From positions 1 to 7,218 of the forward strand of contig DDBY01000053.1 in assembly GCA_002334985.1 (NCBI GenBank): a DNA stretch of 7,218 nucleotides, given 5' to 3'. Numbering within the stretch: the stretch's first letter is position 1; every line of letters begins with the position of its first letter. The notes below the pieces were generated by a model that did no database searches, was not told where the DNA came from, and saw only the letters and a program-made list of their open reading frames with translations. A program made the position numbers and the translations under genes. Source of the DNA: Micavibrio sp. UBA2020. GTDB lineage: Bacteria > Pseudomonadota > Alphaproteobacteria > Micavibrionales > UBA2020. Shown in pieces: positions 1-4,913 of the stretch.

Positions 1-993
1 AAAAGCTTCGAGAGTGAAAAATTCATCGAAACGCTGAAACGTGATGACGACGAAATCGTCGCGGTGCGCAGCGGCGATCAGGCCATGGACATGGCGCAGC
101 ATAACGATTTCGACATCATCACCGTCAGTCTGAATTTGCAGGGCGAAGACGGTTTGCGCCTTTGCTCGCACCTGCGCTCGAACGAGCGCACGCGCGCGGT
201 GCCTATTCTGATGGTTGCCGAAGAGGGTGATATGAAACGCATCGCCCAAGGCCTCGAGATCGGTGCGCATGACTATATCCTGCGCCCTGTTGACCGTAAC
301 GAGCTTCTGGCGCGCGTGCGCACGCAAATCCGCCGCAAGCGCTATCAGGACCGTCTGCGTTCGAACTATGAACAAAGCCTGTCGCTCGCGCTGACCGACA
401 GCCTGACGGGGCTGTTCAACCGCCGCTATCTGATGGTGCACCTTGAAAAGCTGCTCAATAAAAACAAAGAGAGCAACAAGTCGCTGTGCTGCCTAATGAT
501 GGACATCGACCATTTCAAGAAAATCAACGATACCTACGGCCATCAGGTCGGCGATGATGTTTTAAAGGTTTTTGCCGAACGTGTGTCGCAGCGTCTGCGC
601 AGTTTTGACCTTGTCGCGCGTCTGGGCGGCGAGGAATTTGTGGTCGTGTTGCCGGATATCAGCCAGGACATGGCGTTTCAGGTGGCGGAGCGTCTGCGCA
701 AGGGCATTTGCAACACCAAATTCGAAGTTTCCGGCCCGCACGGCCAGATTGACGTCAGCGTCAGTATCGGCGCCGCCATGATTACGGGCGCGCAGAATTT
801 GAAAGTCGAAGACGTTCTGAAACTGGCGGATGACGAACTTTACCGCGCGAAAGAGGGCGGCCGCAACCGCGTCTATTTCATGGGGCACGGTCATGTGCAG
901 TTGCCCGAGCGCCCGCCCGCACCGCCGCCTGCCGACGGCAGTGCGCCGGCTGAAGAAAAAGTCAGCGGCGATACGATTAAAAAGATTATCTAG
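1..993 (+). CDS. pleD: PleD-type response regulator with GGDEF diguanylate cyclase domain (5'-truncated)
   Basis: The reading frame is open from base 1, so the gene begins outside the window; 330 residues are visible. Against a PleD of about 455 residues, the first receiver domain is missing. The visible part holds a degenerate second receiver domain (about residues 1-110). In it, Ser43 takes the phosphoacceptor Asp position (VSLNLQGEDGL) and Arg95 stands where the conserved Lys precedes Pro. The GGDEF domain runs from about 127 to 280: DSLTGLFNRR at 133-142, metal-binding DIDHFKKIND at 168-177, active-site GGEEF at 209-213, and the c-di-GMP inhibitory I-site RSFD at 200-203, exactly five residues upstream. 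The enzyme family makes c-di-GMP from two GTP. In Caulobacter, PleD is activated by phosphorylation of its first receiver domain and acts at the cell pole in the motile-to-sessile switch. The Pro/Ala-rich C-terminal tail (from about residue 300) is an extension I do not see in the Caulobacter protein as I recall it. Confidence 0.93.
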   Translation, partial: KSFESEKFIETLKRDDDEIVAVRSGDQAMDMAQHNDFDIITVSLNLQGEDGLRLCSHLRSNERTRAVPILMVAEEGDMKRIAQGLEIGAHDYILRPVDRNELLARVRTQIRRKRYQDRLRSNYEQSLSLALTDSLTGLFNRRYLMVHLEKLLNKNKESNKSLCCLMMDIDHFKKINDTYGHQVGDDVLKVFAERVSQRLRSFDLVARLGGEEFVVVLPDISQDMAFQVAERLRKGICNTKFEVSGPHGQIDVSVSIGAAMITGAQNLKVEDVLKLADDELYRAKEGGRNRVYFMGHGHVQLPERPPAPPPADGSAPAEEKVSGDTIKKII

Positions 994-1040
994 GTTTTCA
1001 AAAGATAGGCCTGCTGCCGCATAAGGCAGACAGCAGGCAG

Positions 1041-1076
1041 CAAAAAAGGCGGCGCTTCAAAGCGGCCGCCTTTTTG
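1041..1076. terminator. Bidirectional rho-independent terminator between pleD and rpmG
   Basis: A perfect 11-bp inverted repeat (1043-1053 with 1065-1075) carries a GGCGGC/GCCGCC core flanked by an A tract on one side and a T tract on the other, so it works as an intrinsic terminator on both strands. The loop can pair further (GCT/AGC at 1054-1056 and 1061-1063). It lies 47 bases after the pleD stop and 22 bases after the rpmG stop, where the two genes converge. A second hairpin without a T tract (GCCTGCTG at 1009-1016 with CAGCAGGC at 1031-1038) sits immediately before it on the pleD side. Confidence 0.9.
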
Positions 1077-1097
1077 CTTGCGCGAAGCAGACGAAGA

Positions 1098-1265
1098 TTA
1101 CTTCATCTTGCCTTCGGTATAAACTTCATGCACGCGCTTCTTCGGATTGAACTTTTTCAGTTTCAGTTTATCCGTCGTGTTGCGGGAGTTTTTCTCGCTG
1201 AAATAAACGTGATCGCCATCGGGGCTAACCAGTTTGATTGTCGCGCGGGGACCTTTTTTTGCCAT
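1098..1265 (-). CDS. rpmG: 50S ribosomal protein L33
   Basis: This short gene encodes 55 residues, beginning MAKKGPRATIKLVSPDGD and ending VYTEGKMK. The central KNSRNTTDKLKLKKFNPKKR block is the L33 signature, and the length is normal for the family. There are no cysteines, so it is the zinc-independent (C-minus) form of L33. The protein is highly basic and belongs to the large ribosomal subunit near the E site. The ATG is preceded by AAGGA with 8 bases between, which supports this start. A sigma-70-like promoter lies about 110 bases upstream, and the bidirectional terminator shared with pleD lies downstream. The gene is on the same strand as the sigma/anti-sigma pair, whose transcripts could read into it because I see no good terminator between them. 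Confidence 0.96.
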   Translation of the reverse strand: MAKKGPRATIKLVSPDGDHVYFSEKNSRNTTDKLKLKKFNPKKRVHEVYTEGKMK

Positions 1266-1371
1266 CGTCGTCGTCCTTAGGGGTTACGTCTTGTCGTCGA
1301 ATTTAAATTCCATAATCGCATAATGGCCTCAGCGGCCGTGAATCGCTCTAAAGGCGCGATAGCCATGCGAG
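1266..1371 (-). other. Predicted structured 5' leader of rpmG
   Basis: There is no gene here. On the minus strand the predicted leader holds a 12-bp perfect palindrome, GAATTTAAATTC (1299-1310), a GGCC-based hairpin (1325-1337) and GAC/GAC-rich repeats running into the AAGGA ribosome-binding site. An AGCCA/TGGCT hairpin (1361-1376) spans the predicted start point. Whether these structures regulate anything is unknown. Confidence 0.3.
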
Positions 1372-1377
1372 TGGCTG

Positions 1378-1405
1378 AACATACCTTTTCGTTCCGTAAA
1401 GTCAA
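1378..1405 (-). promoter_or_regulatory. Sigma-70-like promoter for rpmG
   Basis: Reading the minus strand, TTGACT (1400-1405) is followed by a 16-base spacer and TATGTT (1378-1383). This is close to the housekeeping consensus. Transcription would start near 1371, giving rpmG a leader of about 105 bases. The assignment is by eye only. Confidence 0.55.
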
Positions 1406-1456
1406 GCGCAAATCAGGAAATGCCCCTAAAGTCGCGGTTTTACGAAGCTTTTCAGC

Positions 1457-2128
1457 TCAAACGCGCTTAAAAAAGCCGAAAAACCAGATGCGCACGCGGC
1501 GGAAAAGCAGCGGCGCGTCGGTCAGCATCAGGCACAGGCAGCCATCCGCCCCTGCGCGGGGGGCGTGAACAAAGGTCTTGTCATCGATAACAATCAAATC
1601 GCCCGCGCGGTAACTGCCGGTATGGTCGCTGAACCCGCCTTGCAGCACCAGTGTGACTTCGCGCCCTGCATGGCTATGCGCCGGTGTTTGCTGGTGCGGC
1701 GACAGGCGCAAAAGGCGCAGACGGTGACGGCAGGGGCTGCCCGCAGGCACATGCAGCGATACGGCTTCGACGCCGCTTTGCAGTTTTTGCCAGCGGATGC
1801 TGCGCTCCGTGCAGTTGCCGCACAAAAGCTTCATCACGGCGGGCGGAATGGCCGCGTCCTGCTGCATGGGGGTATGCGCGGGCGCGGGCGGCGCGGGGCT
1901 TTCGATACGCGCCATCACTTTTTCGAAACAGTCTTTGGATACGGGTGCGGCGTCCTCTTCGGGGCATTCGCAAATCATTTTTGCGCCCATGGCCTCGAAG
2001 GCTTCAAGCTTGCGGCGCGCAAGGGGGTTCAGCGCGACATGGCAGGCAACCAGCAGTGCTTCTGTTGGGCGCAGGTGGCCGGCGGCATAGTGCATCAGCA
2101 TCATCTCGACGAGGGAATGGTCTATCAC
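1457..2128 (-). CDS. chrR: ChrR-like cupin anti-sigma factor, zinc-finger cysteines absent
   Basis: The 223-residue product has the two-part architecture of Rhodobacter ChrR, which holds RpoE inactive until singlet oxygen or organic peroxide appears. Residues 1-55 resemble the anti-sigma domain (HYAAGHLRPTEALLVACHVALNP). The usual H-x3-C-x2-C zinc motif reads H30-VAL-N34-PL-A37, so both cysteines are missing. Residues 130-205 form the cupin domain, and its metal ligands are present: H151, H153 and E157 in HSHAGRE, plus H188. The C197-x-C199 pair near the end resembles one in ChrR. A separate C103-x2-C106 lies in the linker. The start is GTG: a strong GGAGG (2136-2140) lies 7 bases upstream, and the GTG overlaps the TGA of the sigma gene (GTGA), which implies translational coupling. 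The homology call is strong; how metal is bound in the N-terminal domain is open. Confidence 0.88.
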   Translation of the reverse strand: MIDHSLVEMMLMHYAAGHLRPTEALLVACHVALNPLARRKLEAFEAMGAKMICECPEEDAAPVSKDCFEKVMARIESPAPPAPAHTPMQQDAAIPPAVMKLLCGNCTERSIRWQKLQSGVEAVSLHVPAGSPCRHRLRLLRLSPHQQTPAHSHAGREVTLVLQGGFSDHTGSYRAGDLIVIDDKTFVHAPRAGADGCLCLMLTDAPLLFRRVRIWFFGFFKRV

Positions 2129-2826
2129 TGGCTTTCCTCCGTCTTTTTACGCGGCGTAAAACCGCCGCGCAGTTTTTCAAGCGCCAGCCGCAGGCGCGAT
2201 TTGACCGTGCCCAGCGGAATGCGCGTTTCATCTGCAATCGCCTGATGGGTTTTATCTTCGAAAAAGGCCATACGCAGCAGTTTCGCCTGCTCTTCCGGCA
2301 GCGCGCTGATGGCCGCGCGCAGTTTCTCAATCGTGGCGGTATCCGCATAGGCGTCATCGGGCGCGTCGGTCGTCGCGGCATGTTCAAGCGCGGGGTTGTC
2401 GCTATCGACTTCCACATATTTTTCGCGGCGCAGGGTGTCGATGCGGCGGTTACGCGCGATGGTAAAAATCCATGTGCTGGCAGCGGCTTTTTGGGGGTCG
2501 TATTGCGCGGCCTTTTCCCAGATGGTGACAAAAGTATTTTGCACGATTTCTTCGGCCAGCGCCTCGGCCGCGCCGTTTTTCAGCAGGTATGATTTCAGGC
2601 GCGGGGCATAATATTCGAACAGGGTGCGAAACGCATCGCGGTCCTGCCGCGCGCCGACAGCGGCCAGCAGCGCGTTATGCGTCTGCGTTTGCGGCGGGGC
2701 GGCGGCGGGGATATGCGCCGTATCTTGCGGGGTTGCGGGCACCATAAGCTGTTTTAGGCGTGCCAAGGGGCGGAAAGCAAGGCTTTCCGGTGGCCATGCG
2801 CAGGGCTTGGTGCAAACGGCAATCAT
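2125..2826 (-). CDS. rpoE: ECF RNA polymerase sigma factor, RpoE/ChrR group (ECF11)
   Basis: The product directs RNA polymerase to stress promoters and is paired with the anti-sigma factor encoded immediately downstream. Sigma region 2 spans about residues 66-134 (AFRTLFEYYAPRLKSYLL, then TWIFTIARNRRIDTLRR). Region 4 spans about 170-220 (LPEEQAKLLRMAFFEDKTHQ and the helix-turn-helix IPLGTVKSRLRLALEKLR). Both closely resemble Rhodobacter sphaeroides RpoE. At 233 residues it exceeds the usual ~180 because of an N-terminal extension rich in Ala, Pro and Gln. The ATG at 2826 has AAGGA 11 bases upstream and would lie about 20 bases from a candidate promoter. An internal ATG at 2745 (residue 28) would give a more typical length but lacks a clear ribosome-binding site. 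The TGA stop overlaps the next gene by 4 bases. Confidence 0.92.
   Translation of the reverse strand: MIAVCTKPCAWPPESLAFRPLARLKQLMVPATPQDTAHIPAAAPPQTQTHNALLAAVGARQDRDAFRTLFEYYAPRLKSYLLKNGAAEALAEEIVQNTFVTIWEKAAQYDPQKAAASTWIFTIARNRRIDTLRREKYVEVDSDNPALEHAATTDAPDDAYADTATIEKLRAAISALPEEQAKLLRMAFFEDKTHQAIADETRIPLGTVKSRLRLALEKLRGGFTPRKKTEESQ
2136..2140 (-). promoter_or_regulatory. Ribosome-binding site fixing the GTG start of chrR
   Basis: A full GGAGG lies inside the end of the sigma-factor gene, 7 bases before the GTG. It supports the GTG start over an internal ATG and explains efficient restart within the overlapping operon. Confidence 0.8.
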
Positions 2827-2853
2827 TTTACATGTTATCCTTCATCACGCTCT

Positions 2854-2882
2854 TTTTACGGTTTTTGCTTGGCTTTGGATGA
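2854..2882 (-). promoter_or_regulatory. Possible ECF-type (autoregulated) promoter of the sigma operon
   Basis: On the minus strand TCATCC (2877-2882), a 17-base spacer and GTAAAA (2854-2859) resemble the TGATCC-type -35 and GTA/TAA-containing -10 I recall for RpoE/ChrR-group promoters, with one mismatch in the -35. The position fits a short leader before the ATG at 2826. The match is by eye and from memory. Confidence 0.35.
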
Positions 2883-2933
2883 CTCAAAAGCTAACTTGTT
2901 CATAAGGCTTAATATTTTAAAAGGTACCCGCTC

Positions 2934-3479
2934 ATGAAACATACGGCAGTCCTCACAGGCGCTTTTGCTCTCCTGCTTTCGGCGGGCGTTGCTTTTGCGG
3001 CGTCTGACACGGCAACCCTCGGCGTCTTCGGCGATTGGAAAGCGCATAGCTTTGTCGATGCCGGCACTGGTGGCAAAGCCTGTTTCATGACAAGCGAGCC
3101 CAAGAAAACCGAGGCGAACGTCAAGGGCGTCAACCGCGGCAAGATTGCCGTTTTCGTGACCCACTGGGCGGCGGATAAAACCAAAAACGTTATCAGCGTT
3201 TCGATGGGCTACCCGCTGAAAGAGGGCACGCCTGTCAGCGTCACGATTGACGGCAAGACCTATGCGCTTGCCACCAACCTGTCGAACAAGGCCGAAGAAG
3301 TCGAAATGGCATGGGCGCCCGACCAGGCGACCGACGACGCGATTGCAGAGGCCATTCAAAAAGGCAGCCGCATGGTTATCAAAGGCACATCGCGCCGCGG
3401 CACGCTGACCACGGATACCTACAGCCTCAAAGGCACGGGCGATGCGTATCAGGCCATCAGCGGCGATTGTGGTTTTTAA
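2934..3479 (+). CDS. Invasion-associated locus B (IalB) family secreted protein
   Basis: The product is a 181-residue exported protein with a clear Sec signal peptide (basic MKH, hydrophobic core at 5-20, likely cleavage after AFA at residue 22). The mature part carries IalB-family hallmarks: FGDWKAHS at 32-39, Cys50 in KACFMTSE, VSMGYPLKEGTPVSVTIDGK at 89-108, and GTSRRGTLTTDTYSLKG at 151-167. A C-terminal Cys179 could form a disulphide with Cys50. IalB was named in Bartonella for a role in erythrocyte invasion. Homologues are widespread in non-pathogenic alphaproteobacteria and their biochemical role is unclear, so no virulence role should be inferred. The ribosome-binding site is weak (AAGG, about 10 bases before the ATG). 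The gene is transcribed away from the sigma operon across 107 bp, so it could belong to that sigma factor's regulon, which is inference only. Confidence 0.9.
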   Translation: MKHTAVLTGAFALLLSAGVAFAASDTATLGVFGDWKAHSFVDAGTGGKACFMTSEPKKTEANVKGVNRGKIAVFVTHWAADKTKNVISVSMGYPLKEGTPVSVTIDGKTYALATNLSNKAEEVEMAWAPDQATDDAIAEAIQKGSRMVIKGTSRRGTLTTDTYSLKGTGDAYQAISGDCGF

Positions 3480-3500
3480 AAAACGCGCATAAAGACAGTA

Positions 3501-3530
3501 AAAAAGGCCCTCCTTGCGGAGGGCCTTTTT
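3501..3530. terminator. Bidirectional rho-independent terminator between ialB-like gene and lipoprotein gene
   Basis: A perfect 13-bp inverted repeat (3501-3513 with 3518-3530) has a 4-base TTGC loop, a GGCCCTCC core, and A and T tracts on the outside, so it can terminate on either strand between two convergent genes. A further hairpin (CGTATCG 3531-3537 with CGATACG 3550-3556) adjoins it on the lipoprotein-gene side and would be transcribed first from the minus strand. Confidence 0.93.
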
Positions 3531-3565
3531 CGTATCGGGTTGAAGCCCGCGATACGGTCGTTCTA

Positions 3566-4060
3566 TCAGTTCGCCAGCGACCAGGTGCCGTCGTTGTTTT
3601 TGCAGGCCGTGCCGTATGCCGTTTCGGGCTGGCCATCGACAACGATGGTCTGGCGGTACTGGCGGCAAACGCCGCCGGTTGCCGAATTCACGCCTTCGCG
3701 TACCGGCGTGACGGAACCGCTGTGGCCGCTTTCGGGGTTGTTCCAGCTGATGGTCTGGTTAATCGGCGCGCTGTAAGCCTGATTGACGGCGCGGTTATGA
3801 TATTCCATGTCCGCGCGGTCGAGGGATTTACCAATCGAGCTGCCGACGAAGGCGCCAATAAGCGCACCCGCGCCAGTCGCCCAGAGCTGGCCGCTGCCGC
3901 TACCGATGGCAGAGCCCGCCAGACCACCCAGCACCGCACCGCCGGCCGTGCCGACCGTCTGCTTCGTGCCCATACCCCACGGCTGTTGGGAGCCGTCCTG
4001 AGCGCAAGCGCCGAGCGCGAGCGCGCAGGAAAGAACCAATGCCATAAAACCTTTTTTCAT
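3566..4060 (-). CDS. Glycine-zipper outer-membrane lipoprotein (17 kDa surface antigen family)
   Basis: The product has 164 residues. A lipoprotein signal peptide ends in the lipobox LGAC, with Cys19 as the lipidated residue, and Gln20 (not Ala or Asp) follows only after Ala: the sequence reads C-A-Q-D. The +2 Ala favours outer-membrane sorting. A glycine-zipper region at about 37-80 (GTAGGAVLGGLAGSAIG, then GAGALIGAFVGSSIG) is typical of membrane-associating helices in this family. The C-terminal part has two cysteines, C132 and C153, in CRQYRQTIVVDGQPETAYG and TACKNNDGTW, which match the rickettsial 17 kDa antigen C-terminal pattern. The frame extends upstream to an ATG at 4138, but I chose 4060 because it starts the signal peptide and has AAGG about 11 bases upstream. 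The role is probably structural in the envelope; no enzymatic motif is seen. Confidence 0.9.
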   Translation of the reverse strand: MKKGFMALVLSCALALGACAQDGSQQPWGMGTKQTVGTAGGAVLGGLAGSAIGSGSGQLWATGAGALIGAFVGSSIGKSLDRADMEYHNRAVNQAYSAPINQTISWNNPESGHSGSVTPVREGVNSATGGVCRQYRQTIVVDGQPETAYGTACKNNDGTWSLAN

Positions 4061-4154
4061 TGTGATGTCGCCTTTCTTACTGAATTCTTGAGGGGAATTG
4101 TATTTACACCCCTGACACTTTATATAACGTTCTAGCACAAGTTTTGTTCACGGC

Positions 4155-4174
4155 AATATCGAATAAATATCGAA
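4155..4174. repeat. Direct repeat in the lipoprotein/pdxH divergent region
   Basis: Two identical copies of AATATCGAA (4155-4163 and 4166-4174) are spaced 11 bp start to start, one turn of the helix, in an AT-rich 150-bp divergent intergenic region. This could be a regulator-binding site, or chance in AT-rich DNA. Confidence 0.3.
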
Positions 4175-4210
4175 AAATTTGCCGCCTTCACCCTATAACA
4201 CGGTGTAAAA

Positions 4211-4801
4211 ATGGAAATCCTGCGCAGCCAAGACCCGTTTTCTTTTTTCCAGAATTGGCTTGCCGAGGCGGCGGCCAAGGAGCCGAACGACCCCGAAGCC
4301 GTCGCGCTGGCAACGGTAGGTGCCGACGGCATGCCGTCGGTGCGCATGGTTTTGTGCAAACAGGTGGATGCGCAGGGCTTTCGTTTTTTCACCAATGCCG
4401 AAAGCCGCAAGGGGCGCGAACTTGCCGCGCACAGCAAGGCCGCGATGTGTTTTCACTGGAAATCCCTGCTGCGGCAGGTGCGTATCGAAGGGACGGTGGA
4501 AAAACTGCCGCAGGCGGATGCCGACGCCTATTTCCGCACGCGCCATCCGCTCAGCCAGCTGGGCGCCTGGGCAAGTTTACAGTCGCAGCCGCTTGAAAGC
4601 CGCGCCGTGCTGGAGGTGCGGGTCGAAGAAATGCGCGCGAAATTCGGCGAGCAGGATATTCCCTGTCCGGCGCATTGGTCTGGCTATGTGCTGGTGCCGC
4701 GCGCGATTGAATTCTGGCAGCAGGGGGCGGGGCGGCTGCACGACCGCTTCGTGTTCACCCGCGCCGGCGATGGCTGGGACATTGTGCGCCTGAATCCCTG
4801 A
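4211..4801 (+). CDS. pdxH: Pyridoxamine/pyridoxine 5'-phosphate oxidase
   Basis: The enzyme oxidises pyridoxine 5'-phosphate or pyridoxamine 5'-phosphate to pyridoxal 5'-phosphate with FMN and O2, the final and salvage step of vitamin B6 synthesis, in the cytoplasm. The 196-residue product aligns with E. coli PdxH apart from a shorter N terminus. Visible conserved elements are the FMN-contact strand SVRMVLCK (43-50), RFFTNAESRKGREL (58-71), the RQV segment (88-90), SQLGAWASLQS (115-125), IEFWQ (166-170) and the substrate-binding RLHDRF (175-180). The C terminus is the typical R-L-x-P. The ribosome-binding site is poor (GGTG only), but the ATG gives a normal family start (DPF...W). It diverges from the lipoprotein gene, and htpG follows after 112 bp. 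The stop codon lies in a hairpin with 8-bp arms (4793-4800 with 4807-4814) and an A6 loop. This hairpin lacks a T tract, so some read-through into htpG is possible. Confidence 0.95.
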   Translation: MEILRSQDPFSFFQNWLAEAAAKEPNDPEAVALATVGADGMPSVRMVLCKQVDAQGFRFFTNAESRKGRELAAHSKAAMCFHWKSLLRQVRIEGTVEKLPQADADAYFRTRHPLSQLGAWASLQSQPLESRAVLEVRVEEMRAKFGEQDIPCPAHWSGYVLVPRAIEFWQQGAGRLHDRFVFTRAGDGWDIVRLNP

Positions 4802-4833
4802 AAAAACAGGGATTTCCGCACGCGCCGCATGGC

Positions 4834-4860
4834 CTTGAAAGCGGCGGCGCAAAGCATTAT
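4834..4860 (+). promoter_or_regulatory. Putative heat-shock sigma-32 (RpoH) promoter of htpG
   Basis: CTTGAAA (4834-4840) is a perfect match to the sigma-32 -35 element. It is followed by a 13-base spacer and GCATTAT (4854-4860), close to the CCCATNT-type -10. Transcription would start near 4868, about 45 bases before the htpG ATG. In other bacteria htpG is an RpoH-regulated gene, which makes this placement credible. Confidence 0.55.
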
Positions 4861-4913
4861 TTTTAACGCACTCAAGACTATACAGATTCACGCCCTCTCA
4901 AGGAGTTTTGCGC

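Noticed and set aside
1430..1456. Hairpin AGCT-GAAA-AGCT after the chrR stop as a terminator
   Set aside because: The stem is only 4 bp, without a GC core or T tract, too weak to call; I assume possible read-through to rpmG instead.
1684..2592. Open frame of about 302 codons on the + strand
   Set aside because: It lies wholly antisense to the sigma and anti-sigma genes, its translation is Arg/Gly/Ala-rich low-complexity sequence with no recognisable motif, and both minus-strand genes have clear family signatures. It is a high-GC shadow frame.
2856..3668. Open frame of about 270 codons on the - strand across the ialB-like gene
   Set aside because: It runs through the ialB terminator and the divergent promoter region and shows no motif; the + strand IalB frame with signal peptide explains the DNA.
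3311..4135. Open frame of about 274 codons on the + strand over the lipoprotein gene
   Set aside because: It crosses a strong terminator and is antisense to the lipobox and glycine-zipper protein, whose features are specific and convincing.
4061..4138. Upstream extension of the lipoprotein gene to the ATG at 4138
   Set aside because: It would put 26 polar residues before a signal peptide that starts with a perfect MKK; the ATG at 4060 has a ribosome-binding site and gives a normal lipoprotein.
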